Shown here one piece after another: positions 32,716 through 40,274 of a stretch of 45,768 nt of DNA. The notes beneath the pieces were generated by a model. It was not told where the DNA came from, ran no database searches, and saw nothing but the letters and a program-made list of their open reading frames with translations. This stretch comes from CAZAOY01 sp964486925 (GTDB taxonomy: Bacteria > Bacillota > Clostridia > Oscillospirales > Ruminococcaceae), in NCBI GenBank assembly GCA_964486925.1, contig CAZAOY010000018.1, positions 1 to 45,768 of the forward strand, read 5' to 3'. Position 1 is the stretch's first letter. Each line of letters opens with the position of its first letter. The position numbers were made by a program, and so were the translations under genes.

Positions 32716-33396
32716 TTATCTGTATGTACTGGAGAAGATCCAGAATGCTATAAGCTTTTGGTAATCCTCATCCTGCAGGAGTGCTCTTTCGGATGGGTTG
32801 GATAGAAAGCCACATTCAACTAAGATTATTGGCTTTGTTGAGGTGTGTACTAGGTATACGTCCTTAGTTATAGGTTTCACAACACGCTTGCTGCCTTCGG
32901 ACAGCATGGTAACACCGTCCCCTAACTTATCGGCAACCTCTTTACTTGCAGGGTTATTCTTCCCATAATATACCTGAGCGCCCTTTGCCTTAGAACTGGT
33001 AAATTGATTTTGGTGGATGGATATTGCAAGAACATCCCCAGCATTCTCTATAATAGAAAGCCGCTTTCTTATATCCTGCTTTTTGTTAAACTTACCTTCT
33101 ACGGTTGAACAGTCCTCTTCTCTTGTCATAATTACAGTGTACCCTGCCGCTTTGTAAAGGTCAGCAAGCTTTAAAGAGATTGCAAGGTTAATATCCTTCT
33201 CAACTATCCCACCATTTGTAGCACCGCCGTCTAGCCCGCCATGCCCTGGATCGATTACAATTACATCAGGGCGAAAAGCGTTAACATCAATTGCTACATC
33301 CCTTGAAATTATGTTAGCCGCAATATTTACTCCAAGCAGAACAATTGCTAAAGAGGCAAGCACATACCCCAAGTTTTTATAAGCCTTTTTAACCAT
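32716..33396 (-). CDS. cwlD: N-acetylmuramoyl-L-alanine amidase (CwlD type)
   Basis: A 226-residue zinc amidase (Amidase_3) that cuts the stem peptide from muramic acid. In sporulating Firmicutes, CwlD does this so that muramic-delta-lactam can form in the spore cortex. An uncleaved N-terminal membrane helix (about 8-30) is followed by the catalytic domain, with zinc ligands in IDPGHGGLDGGA, EKDIN and SIHQNQ and the catalytic glutamate in ECGFLSNPSERALL. Length and the LVECGFLSNP ending match CwlD better than multi-domain lytic amidases. AGAGGTG precedes the start. A plain housekeeping amidase cannot be excluded; spore formation by this organism is inferred only from this gene. Confidence 0.85.
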   Translation of the reverse strand: MVKKAYKNLGYVLASLAIVLLGVNIAANIISRDVAIDVNAFRPDVIVIDPGHGGLDGGATNGGIVEKDINLAISLKLADLYKAAGYTVIMTREEDCSTVEGKFNKKQDIRKRLSIIENAGDVLAISIHQNQFTSSKAKGAQVYYGKNNPASKEVADKLGDGVTMLSEGSKRVVKPITKDVYLVHTSTKPIILVECGFLSNPSERALLQDEDYQKLIAFWIFSSTYR

Positions 33397-33414
33397 ATCT
33401 TAAACAACACCTCT

Positions 33415-33501
33415 CATATAATAAATTATAGTGAGGTTACTCAAGGTAGGTAACCTGAGGAAGGTTACCCACTGTGAGTGACCTCACTACTTCATTATAT
33501 G
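33415..33501. repeat. 87-base nested inverted repeat between cwlD and the membrane-protein gene
   Basis: Three nested pairs of arms: 33415-33422 with 33494-33501, 33431-33443 with 33475-33487 (13 bp, one G-T), and 33449-33456 with 33462-33469. It is probably the terminator or an RNA end structure for the minus-strand membrane-protein gene that stops at 33513, though no T-run follows. Confidence 0.7.
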
Positions 33502-33512
33502 ATGGTTTGCTG

Positions 33513-34142
33513 TTATTTACCCTTTTTTTTAGCTGTATTTTTATATACTAGCTTTTGGAATGGTGCAAAGTCATTAAGCCCCATTATGTAGAAGAATCCG
33601 CTGGCAACGGTTACTAAGCTTACCGCAAGCGAGATAACCGTAATGTGTATCCAAGAGATATCATTAAAGATTACCGTGTTTGACATTAAATTAAGTAGCG
33701 GCCATACCTGCGGGTTAAGTAGCTTGTACACAACTATAATCCCTTGACTAAGCGTCTGATTATCATTAAAAATCCCCATCTTACCAAGTATTAGCACAAA
33801 CACCATAACCCAGGTAGGTATATTTGCAACAGCACCAATCATAAATCCCTTTTTATCATTACGTTCCTCATGACCAAACCGAACACGATTACAGTCGTGG
33901 TTACCTATATCCCACATACAGACATAAAGAGCGGAAAAGTACATTAAATTGGTTATTAGTAAAACGACAATTAAACCAAAGGTGTTCTCAAACAACCCCG
34001 CAAGTGAAAGTGAAAAGATGATACAAACTACCACAGCCGCAACCTGGGCTAGTATGTTAGCCCTTACACGACCTCCAAAGGAGTTTTTTTTGTTTGCCTT
34101 AGCTATGCTTTTATCTATGCTTTTTTGTGTTCTGTTGTCCAT
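33513..34142 (-). CDS. Conserved membrane protein of unknown function
   Basis: A 209-residue protein with a basic N terminus (MDNRTQKSIDKSIAKANKK), about four hydrophobic segments (near 28-48, 52-72, 100-118 and 160-185) and a basic tail ending KNTAKKKGK. I recognise no catalytic motif or family. The frame is open to 34190, overlapping the upstream methyltransferase gene, but ATG 34140-34142 with AAAGGAGAA is clearly the start, 23 bases after that gene. It is probably co-transcribed with the RNA methyltransferase. Confidence 0.7.
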   Translation of the reverse strand: MDNRTQKSIDKSIAKANKKNSFGGRVRANILAQVAAVVVCIIFSLSLAGLFENTFGLIVVLLITNLMYFSALYVCMWDIGNHDCNRVRFGHEERNDKKGFMIGAVANIPTWVMVFVLILGKMGIFNDNQTLSQGIIVVYKLLNPQVWPLLNLMSNTVIFNDISWIHITVISLAVSLVTVASGFFYIMGLNDFAPFQKLVYKNTAKKKGK

Positions 34143-34165
34143 GATGTTCTCCTTTTTAACGTAAA

Positions 34166-35278
34166 TTAATAATACATAAAGAGTTGACACTTTATCATGC
34201 CGTTGTAAAGCTTCCTTCGCTTAGCGCTTGACCTACCAAATATCTTTTCAAACTTCTCATCGGGTGAGATAATGTTAAAGGTGTGCCCTGGATGCTGTTT
34301 AAAAACCTTTCCCATCTGGTTATATAACCTTTGTGCCTGCTGTATCTCTAGCATACGCTCCCCATACGGAGGGTTACATACCACTACAGCCTGCTCGGTC
34401 TTTATGGAAAAATCGTTTATATCTGCCTTTTTAATCAGTACCTTGCTAAATACCCCCGCCTTTTTAGCGTTGCTCTTAGCGAGCTCTACCGCGTCACTGC
34501 TTATATCACTGCCGTAACCAAAAAACTCGCCATCCCGTCTGATAAGATCAATCCCACGAGAACGCTCCTGCTCCCAAATGCTCTCGTCAAAAAGACCAAA
34601 GCTTTGGGCGGCAAAGGTTCGATTAATGCAAGGAGGGATGTTTAGCGCTTTAGTCGCCGCCTCAATAAGGATAGTACCCGATCCGCAAAACGGGTCGTAT
34701 AGTGTAGTATCTCTCTTTACCCGAACGATATCTACAATACCTGCCGCTAATGTTTCTTTAATAGGTGCATCGTTTGATTTTACTCTGTATCCACGTTTGT
34801 GAAGCCCCACCCCAGAGGTGTCAAGCATTATGCTAACCTCATCCTTTAAAATAGAAAACTGAAGCTGATGGACAGGTCCTGTTTCGCTAAACCACTCTTG
34901 ATTGTAATGCTTTTTTAGTCTTGTTACCGCCGCTTTCTTAATAATAGATTGACAGTCAGATACACTAAACAGCTTGGAGTTAAGCGACCATCCCTTAACA
35001 GGAAACGCATCTCTACTGCCAATAAAATCCTCTAGATTAATAGCGAGGACACCTTGAAACAGTTCCTCAAAAGAAAGTGCCTTGAATTTTCCCAAAAGGA
35101 TAAGAATCCTCTCTGCGGTTCGACAGCATAGATTAGCACGTGCCAGAATGTTAGCGTCACCGCTAAAGTTAACCTTACCATTCTCTGCAAGCACGTTGTT
35201 TGCTCCCATGCGCTTTAGCTCGCCGGAAAGTACACTCTCCAGTCCAAAATGACATGGCGCAACATAGTTTAGTTCCAT
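34166..35278 (-). CDS. THUMP domain class I SAM-dependent RNA methyltransferase (RlmL/YpsC-like)
   Basis: A 370-residue protein of the COG0116 group. The N-terminal THUMP-containing region (about 1-150) binds RNA, and a Rossmann methyltransferase domain (about 165-370) has SAM motif I in LYDPFCGSGTILIEAA, an acidic SAM contact in GSDIS and the catalytic NPPYGER. NPPY marks N-methylation of a base, by analogy with E. coli RlmL acting on guanine in 23S rRNA. The exact target here is unknown. The upstream 79 bases hold no strong promoter; it may be in one unit with the fumarase gene. Confidence 0.88.
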   Translation of the reverse strand: MELNYVAPCHFGLESVLSGELKRMGANNVLAENGKVNFSGDANILARANLCCRTAERILILLGKFKALSFEELFQGVLAINLEDFIGSRDAFPVKGWSLNSKLFSVSDCQSIIKKAAVTRLKKHYNQEWFSETGPVHQLQFSILKDEVSIMLDTSGVGLHKRGYRVKSNDAPIKETLAAGIVDIVRVKRDTTLYDPFCGSGTILIEAATKALNIPPCINRTFAAQSFGLFDESIWEQERSRGIDLIRRDGEFFGYGSDISSDAVELAKSNAKKAGVFSKVLIKKADINDFSIKTEQAVVVCNPPYGERMLEIQQAQRLYNQMGKVFKQHPGHTFNIISPDEKFEKIFGRSSAKRRKLYNGMIKCQLFMYY

Positions 35279-35357
35279 AAAATTAAATACTCCTTATCTT
35301 ACCGTGGGTTACTATTGGCAACAAAATACTCCGTAATATCATATGATTGCCCAATTA

Positions 35358-36230
35358 CTAGATTACCGCTGTCTTATGACGTGTTACATGGCAACCGATA
35401 TTTACCGCGACAGGAAGCCCTGCTATATGGGTAGGGTGGGTGAGGATCGACACTGCAAGCGCAGTGGTATCTCCCGAAAATCCTTGAGGGCCAATGTTAA
35501 GGAGGTTAATCTGCTGTAGTAGGCGTTTTTCCATGTCATTGTAGAATGGGTCTGGATTGCCGTTTGAGATATCCCCGCATAACGCACGCTTTGCCATAAT
35601 AGCGCTATACTCAAAGTCACCGCCGATACCGACTCCAACAACTACAGGAGGACAGGGATTACCCCCCGCAAGGCGAACAACATCAACTATAAACTCCTCA
35701 ATCTCTTTAACTGTTGCAGAAGGCTCAAACATCTTAATACGGCTCATATTCTCGCTCCCAAACCCCTTAGGAGCAACGGTAATAGTTAACTTATCCCCGC
35801 TCACTATACGTGTATGCACAATAGCAGGGGTGTTATCTCCTGTATTAACTCTGTTTATAGGATCGGCCACGATGGAGTAACGAAGCAAGCCTTCGGTGTA
35901 ACCCTGCCGCACTCCTTCGTTAACAGCGTCGATAAAGCTTCCGCCAGTGATATGCAGATCCTGCCCTATATCTGCTAGCACAACCGCCATCCCTGTATCT
36001 TGACAGATAGGGATGTTTAGCTGATCCGCAATTGTAACGTTGTCAAGCATATCAGATAACACACTCTTTGCTCGCTGATTTCTCTCGCACTGCATACTAT
36101 ACTTCACCGCATTGGAGATATCTGAAGGAAGCTTTTTGTTTGCCTCGATACATAGTGATTTTACAGTTTGTGTTATCTCTTTTGCAGTTATAACCCTAAT
36201 GTTGTAGCCTAATTCTTTTGTATTACTCAT
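35358..36230 (-). CDS. Class I fumarate hydratase alpha subunit (Fe-S hydro-lyase)
   Basis: A 290-residue protein matching the alpha (FumA N-terminal/TtdA) subunit of two-part, oxygen-sensitive hydro-lyases such as fumarase and tartrate dehydratase. Three cysteines positioned to hold a 4Fe-4S cluster are present: Cys76 (ICQDTGM), Cys193 (NPCPPVVVG) and Cys280 (NIGCHVTRH). The substrate loop GSENMSRIKMF is present. The beta subunit that normally follows directly is absent here: the next gene downstream is an RNA methyltransferase and the one upstream, 19 bases away, is an amidohydrolase. Fumarase and tartrate dehydratase cannot be told apart from this subunit. Confidence 0.88.
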   Translation of the reverse strand: MSNTKELGYNIRVITAKEITQTVKSLCIEANKKLPSDISNAVKYSMQCERNQRAKSVLSDMLDNVTIADQLNIPICQDTGMAVVLADIGQDLHITGGSFIDAVNEGVRQGYTEGLLRYSIVADPINRVNTGDNTPAIVHTRIVSGDKLTITVAPKGFGSENMSRIKMFEPSATVKEIEEFIVDVVRLAGGNPCPPVVVGVGIGGDFEYSAIMAKRALCGDISNGNPDPFYNDMEKRLLQQINLLNIGPQGFSGDTTALAVSILTHPTHIAGLPVAVNIGCHVTRHKTAVI

Positions 36231-36249
36231 ATCCTTCCACCGTTTCTTA

Positions 36250-37413
36250 CTAATTAAGTAAAACCCTATTGCCGTTAAGCACTACCATAGCAGGCTTTAT
36301 ATACCCACTAAAAGGATTATCGTTGTATACCACAAAATCAGCGTCCTTGCCCTTTTCGATAGAACCAACTTTATCCTCAATCCCACATATCCTAGCCGCC
36401 TCGATGGTAACCCCACGAAGCGCATCGTTTAAGGATAAGCCTTCTCCAATACAAATTCCCGCAGATAGGGTAAGGTACTGAATAGGAATTACCGGGTGAT
36501 CGGTACAGATAGCGGTAGTTACACCCGCATTTGCTAGTATCCCTGTGTTTTTCGGGGTAAGCCCCTTAAGTTCTGGTTTACTGCGGTCGCAGATTATAGG
36601 GCCTGTAATAACAGGACTACCCTCACGCTTTAGTAGATCAACTACCTTGTATCCTTCTGTGCCGTGGACTATAACATAATCAAGGTTAAACTCCTTGCTT
36701 ATACGTATTGCGGTTGCAATATCATCCGCCCTATGGCAGTGGAAGAATGCCTTAATCTCCCGCTTTAACACTGGAATTAATGCCTCGCACTGCATGTCGA
36801 AGTCAGGCTCATCTACATCATCGTCCTCGGTAGCCTCATGCATATCCTGCATGTACTTCTGTGCCTTTTTAAGGCTTTCACGGATAAGAGAGGTTATCGC
36901 CATTCGTGTTACGGGTGCTTGTGACTTGCCGTGGTAGGTGGTTTTAGGATTCTCTCCTAGCGCAAACTTCATCCCTACCGGTGCTTTAACGATCATATCC
37001 TCAATTACTGTACCACTAGTCTTGATAGCGCACCACTGTCCCGCAATAGGATTAGCGCTCCCAGGGCCGGTAGCTATGGTGGTAATACCCGCCTTTAACG
37101 CCTCCTCAAAACAGTAATCAAAAGGGTTTACCGCATCGATTGCCCTAACCTGGGGGGTGATAGGGTCGGTTTCTTCGTTGCCGTCGTCCCCCTCAAACCC
37201 AAGCCCGTCCTCCCACATGCCAACATGACAATGACTATCGATAAGTCCGGGAAGGACAATCCCTCCCCCTAGATCGGTAATTTCGTCGTTACTAGCAGGG
37301 AGAGTGCTCATATCACCTATCTCGACAAATTTGCCGTTTGCTGTCAAAATATAGCCGTTTTCTATAACTTTATCTTGATCCATAGTATAAATTTTTCCGT
37401 TAGTATATAACAC
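36250..37413 (-). CDS. Imidazolonepropionase-like amidohydrolase
   Basis: A 387-residue metal-dependent hydrolase of the amidohydrolase superfamily. The small N-terminal barrel is followed by the HxH motif in LIDSHCHVGMW, then metal ligands in FFHCHRADD and VIVHGTEGY, the catalytic aspartate in CTDHPV, and the C-terminal GSIEKGKDADFVVY segment. The GENPKTTYHG motif is typical of a group of uncharacterised imidazolonepropionase-like proteins. Substrate unknown; cyclic amides or imides are plausible. The start is GTG 37411-37413 after AAGGAG. It is tightly linked to the fumarase alpha gene, so a shared pathway is possible. Confidence 0.85.
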   Translation of the reverse strand: MLYTNGKIYTMDQDKVIENGYILTANGKFVEIGDMSTLPASNDEITDLGGGIVLPGLIDSHCHVGMWEDGLGFEGDDGNEETDPITPQVRAIDAVNPFDYCFEEALKAGITTIATGPGSANPIAGQWCAIKTSGTVIEDMIVKAPVGMKFALGENPKTTYHGKSQAPVTRMAITSLIRESLKKAQKYMQDMHEATEDDDVDEPDFDMQCEALIPVLKREIKAFFHCHRADDIATAIRISKEFNLDYVIVHGTEGYKVVDLLKREGSPVITGPIICDRSKPELKGLTPKNTGILANAGVTTAICTDHPVIPIQYLTLSAGICIGEGLSLNDALRGVTIEAARICGIEDKVGSIEKGKDADFVVYNDNPFSGYIKPAMVVLNGNRVLLN

Positions 37414-37591
37414 TGTAGACTCCTTTTTTATACAACCATGCCTAAGAATGTAGGTTGTTAGCGGTTTTTTGTAGATGATAGTAATATATATCCTAGCTTA
37501 TGCAGTGGATAATAGTGGGTTAATATGTAAATAATAAGTGGGATAAAATACATTCTGTCGCATTTTGTCGAATAATCCCGATATCTTTTTC

Positions 37592-37620
37592 TTTACAAAT
37601 TTCCAGTTTAATGGTATAAT
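37592..37620 (+). promoter_or_regulatory. Strong orphan promoter facing into the LRR gene's 3' end
   Basis: TTTACA (37592-37597), 17 bases, TATAAT (37615-37620) with a TGG extended -10 on the plus strand. No plus-strand gene follows. Transcription would start near 37627. Confidence 0.65.
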
Positions 37621-37626
37621 AATCTT

Positions 37627-37677
37627 GTAACTCCCTTATATTATTTTACTTGTAAAGGAAAATAATATCCTCTTTTT
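37627..37677 (+). ncRNA. Possible ~50-nt RNA between the orphan promoter and a hairpin with T-run
   Basis: From the predicted start at about 37627, arms 37638-37647 and 37659-37668 form a perfect 10-bp AT stem followed by CCTCTTTTT (T-run 37673-37677). That would give a transcript of about 50 bases. The remaining gap 37414-37591 shows only AT-rich sequence and weak promoter candidates for the amidohydrolase gene. Confidence 0.35.
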
Positions 37678-37725
37678 GGTGTTTGTCTGTTTTGGTATCC
37701 GAAAGGCTATTAAAATGGATAAGCA

Positions 37726-38691
37726 CTATTTTTTTATCCCGCCCTTAATTATTCTGCTGTAGAATTTAACCACAAACCAAAGCGCCGCACCAAGCAGTAT
37801 AAAAACCGTTAATAGGATAAGAAGCGAATAATCCTTTTGCAGTATTACAATCTGCTCTGTCCTTAACGTTAGGTCGGGATATCTTTTACTAGTCATTACG
37901 CAGTAGAGCCGTTTTTCTAAAAAGTCTTTACTAAAAAGCATTATACTACCGTCGACCTTAGGTGACACAGGGTTGCCTATATTATCAAACCAGCTGTAGC
38001 TATCTGCACCATAGAACGAGAAATCCGCCTTCTTGTCGGCATATATACCGTTAACCTGGCTGTGTGCAATAACAAAGGTATCCTTTTGGTTTGAATACTT
38101 TAGTTTTTTGATATTACCACCTGAAGGTATGGTGTTAAAGTTTAACAGGTTGTCCCTAACGTCAAGTAGGTCGATGTAACATTCGGAAGGTAGTATGACC
38201 GATTGGATGTAGTTAGAGGAAAGGTTAGCTGTAACAAGCTTAGTACAGCCGGATAGATCGATAGAGGTTAGCTCGTTGTTTGATAGATCCATCATCGTAA
38301 CGGCTGATTCTTTTGTAAGGGAAAGCTTTGATATTTGGTTATTTGATATATCTATAGTCTGCACGCTTGGGGTATTTGTAAGATCCAACTCCCCTGTAAG
38401 CTGCTTGTTTTCAAAGTTTATCTCTATTATCTGTTTAATGCTATCGTTGTCCCATATGACATCAGATATGTCTGATATATTATAACCCGCGGTTAGACCT
38501 AACTTTTGATAGTTAGGTGTGTCGTTAGAATCCTTGCTGTCTAAAAACTTAGTTAGACTAGCCACCTGCTTAGAATCGTAGCTATCTTGTGCGTATGCAG
38601 TAGTTACAAAGCTTTTAGAGATATATGGAAACAGCAGGGTTATAAGCACAACAGATAGACTAAGGTAAAGATATTGCCTAAAATTTTTCAT
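37726..38691 (-). CDS. Secreted, membrane-anchored leucine-rich repeat protein
   Basis: A 321-residue protein with a signal peptide (hydrophobic core about 10-28, a likely cut after AYA near 36) and a leucine-rich repeat stack at about 85-175. Examples are IIEINFENKQLTGELDLTN, VQTIDISNNQISKLSL and VTMMDLSNNELTSIDLS, with repeats of about 21 residues. A non-repeat region follows and a C-terminal membrane helix (about 295-313) with a basic KKYS-type tail (KFYSRIIKGGIKK) anchors it. Surface binding or adhesion is likely; no enzyme motif is seen. The start may be GTG two codons earlier (38697); AAGGA suits either. A hairpin at 38716-38736 lies in its leader. Confidence 0.8.
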   Translation of the reverse strand: MKNFRQYLYLSLSVVLITLLFPYISKSFVTTAYAQDSYDSKQVASLTKFLDSKDSNDTPNYQKLGLTAGYNISDISDVIWDNDSIKQIIEINFENKQLTGELDLTNTPSVQTIDISNNQISKLSLTKESAVTMMDLSNNELTSIDLSGCTKLVTANLSSNYIQSVILPSECYIDLLDVRDNLLNFNTIPSGGNIKKLKYSNQKDTFVIAHSQVNGIYADKKADFSFYGADSYSWFDNIGNPVSPKVDGSIMLFSKDFLEKRLYCVMTSKRYPDLTLRTEQIVILQKDYSLLILLTVFILLGAALWFVVKFYSRIIKGGIKK

Positions 38692-38715
38692 GCCCACATA
38701 TTCCTTTTTGAAGGG

Positions 38716-38736
38716 ATAGGCAGAACAACTGCCTAT
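38716..38736. repeat. 8-bp hairpin in the LRR gene leader
   Basis: ATAGGCAG (38716-38723) and CTGCCTAT (38729-38736) pair perfectly with a 5-base loop. It lies just upstream of the LRR start, so it could affect message stability or initiation. Confidence 0.4.
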
Positions 38737-38760
38737 AATGAGATTAATTTAAGTTTAACA

Positions 38761-38792
38761 AAAAGGGCGGAACTTATTAGATCCGCCCTTTT
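38761..38792. terminator. Terminator of the rpsF-ssb-rpsR operon
   Basis: Arms 38761-38771 and 38782-38792 form a perfect 11-bp GC-rich stem. On the minus strand it is followed by TTTTTGTT, downstream of rpsR. A T-rich tract on the plus side also exists, so it may work both ways. About 140 bases separate it from rpsR; that stretch holds a GATGGTA/TACCATC stem and nothing coding. Confidence 0.85.
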
Positions 38793-38931
38793 GTTTTTGT
38801 ATAATTAAAGATATACCTAGCACCAGATGGTATTACATATATATAGTGGTCTTACCATCAACGATATTGTAAAAGCTAAAACACCGTTAAATGCCAAGTA
38901 ATGATTTAAAACAAAGGCCGTTACATACAGC

Positions 38932-39174
38932 TTAGTCGGTAACGTATGGTAGTAAAGCTATGTGTCTAGCACGTTTGATAGCTGTGGTTAGCTCTCTTTG
39001 GTGGTATGCACAAGTGCCGGTCACTCTGCGAGGAACGATTTTAGCTCTTTCAGAGATAAATCTTCTAAGCTTTGCTACATCCTTATAATCGATAAATTCT
39101 GCTCTATCAACGCAAAACGCACATACTTTTCTACGTGGTTTTTTGTTAAATTTATTGTTATTATTTCTTTCCAT
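38932..39174 (-). CDS. rpsR: 30S ribosomal protein S18
   Basis: An 80-residue S18 that binds with S6 on the platform of the small subunit. The core KLRRFISERAKIVPRRVTGTCAYHQRELTTAIKRARHIALLPY is standard. It keeps a cysteine pair, VCAFC, plus CAYH, so it is the zinc-binding (C+) form. AGGAGGT precedes the ATG. Last gene of the rpsF-ssb-rpsR operon. Confidence 0.98.
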   Translation of the reverse strand: MERNNNNKFNKKPRRKVCAFCVDRAEFIDYKDVAKLRRFISERAKIVPRRVTGTCAYHQRELTTAIKRARHIALLPYVTD

Positions 39175-39196
39175 GGATAATTACCTCCTGTTAAAT

Positions 39197-39661
39197 TTAA
39201 AATGGTAGATCATCATCGTCGTCAAGCTCCTCAAAATCCCCAAAGCTTCCGATAGAAAACTCACCACTTTTTGGTGGCTCCTCGAAGTTTTGTGGAGGGA
39301 TTGGGAAGTTGCCGCTAGATCTGTTAGCGCCTTGGTTAGCGTTCTTGGTGTCTGCAAAATAGATTTGTTCAGCGACTACCTCAAAAGCTGTACGTTTGTT
39401 ACCCTGCTTATCCTCATAGTTACGCGTCTGGATAGAACCTTCAACTACCGCTTGTTGTCCTTTTGTAAAGTATCTGCTAACAAATTCAGCAGTACCTCTC
39501 CATGCAACTATATTGATAAAATCTGCCTGGCGTTCACCAGATTTAGACTGATAGTTTCGATTTACAGCTAGTGAAAACGTCGCAACAGAGATACCATTTG
39601 GCGTTTGTCTTAGTTCTGGATCTGCTGTTAGGCGACCCATTAAGATAGCTTTGTTTAACAT
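39197..39661 (-). CDS. ssb: Single-stranded DNA-binding protein
   Basis: A 154-residue SSB: an N-terminal OB fold (MLNKAILMGRLTADPELRQ, then INIVAWRGTAEFVSRYFTKG) over about 1-110, a Pro/Gly-rich linker and the acidic tail ending DDDDDLPF, which docks replication and repair partners. It stands between rpsF and rpsR as in most Firmicutes, so this is the housekeeping copy. AAGGAGGG precedes the start. Confidence 0.97.
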   Translation of the reverse strand: MLNKAILMGRLTADPELRQTPNGISVATFSLAVNRNYQSKSGERQADFINIVAWRGTAEFVSRYFTKGQQAVVEGSIQTRNYEDKQGNKRTAFEVVAEQIYFADTKNANQGANRSSGNFPIPPQNFEEPPKSGEFSIGSFGDFEELDDDDDLPF

Positions 39662-39678
39662 GGTACCCTCCTTATAAA

Positions 39679-39972
39679 CTATTCCTTTGCGATAACAAGT
39701 GAACGGATAACACCTTCAGTAATCTTAAACACACGGTCTAATTCTGCCGGTAGGCTTGGTGGTGCTGTGTAGTTAAACAGTACGTAGTATCCGTCGGTTT
39801 CGTAGTTAATTGCGTAGGCTAAACGTCTTTTACCCCACTCATCAACAGATGACAGTGTTCCATCTTTGGATATCATCCCGCTGAATCTTTCAACAAGAGA
39901 TTTTATCCCTTCTTCGCCTAGTTTGTTGCTGAAAATTACTATTGTTTCGTAATTTTGTTGTAATTTTGCCAT
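39679..39972 (-). CDS. rpsF: 30S ribosomal protein S6
   Basis: A 97-residue S6, with the YETIVIFSNKL first strand and the WGKRRLAYAINYETDGYYVLFNY core that contacts S18. First gene of the operon, 17 bases before ssb. AGAAGGAGG precedes the start. The leader carries a strong hairpin. Confidence 0.98.
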   Translation of the reverse strand: MAKLQQNYETIVIFSNKLGEEGIKSLVERFSGMISKDGTLSSVDEWGKRRLAYAINYETDGYYVLFNYTAPPSLPAELDRVFKITEGVIRSLVIAKE

Positions 39973-39999
39973 TATTGTACCTCCTTCTGGCCATTATGT

Positions 40000-40022
40000 C
40001 CTATGCTTATAAACTGCATAGG
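40000..40022 (-). promoter_or_regulatory. Leader hairpin upstream of rpsF
   Basis: CCTATGC and GCATAGG pair perfectly with a 9-base loop in the rpsF leader, ending just before the ribosome binding site. S6:S18 binds such leaders for autoregulation in many bacteria; I cannot confirm the conserved loop here. Confidence 0.4.
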
Positions 40023-40094
40023 AAAGGATGTGAAAATGCAGTTAGCTGCTGAAATTTCATATTAAAATCAGAAATTACACCGCATAACTTAATA

Positions 40095-40123
40095 ATTATA
40101 TCAAATTTTATCTGATTTGTCAA
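40095..40123 (-). promoter_or_regulatory. Consensus SigA promoter of the rpsF operon
   Basis: On the minus strand TTGACA, 17 bases, TATAAT, perfect consensus, leaving a leader of about 115 bases before rpsF. Confidence 0.9.
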
Positions 40124-40223
40124 TGGTTTTATTTTATTTTTTACTGTTTTTTCATATTAGGCGGATTGAGGATACAAACACCACACTAGAGGAGTGTTGT
40201 AAGATGTACTGTGAATGAGTAGC

Positions 40224-40246
40224 GGCATGATATTAGGTATTATGCC
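40224..40246. terminator. Weak terminator-like hairpin after the transglutaminase-like gene
   Basis: GGCAT-g-ATA and TAT-t-ATGCC pair with one mismatch and a 5-base loop, about 30 bases past the stop of the minus-strand gene. No T-run is seen. The rest of 40141-40274 shows no gene. Confidence 0.35.
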
Positions 40247-40274
40247 ATGCAAATTGTGCGAGGTGGATAATAAA

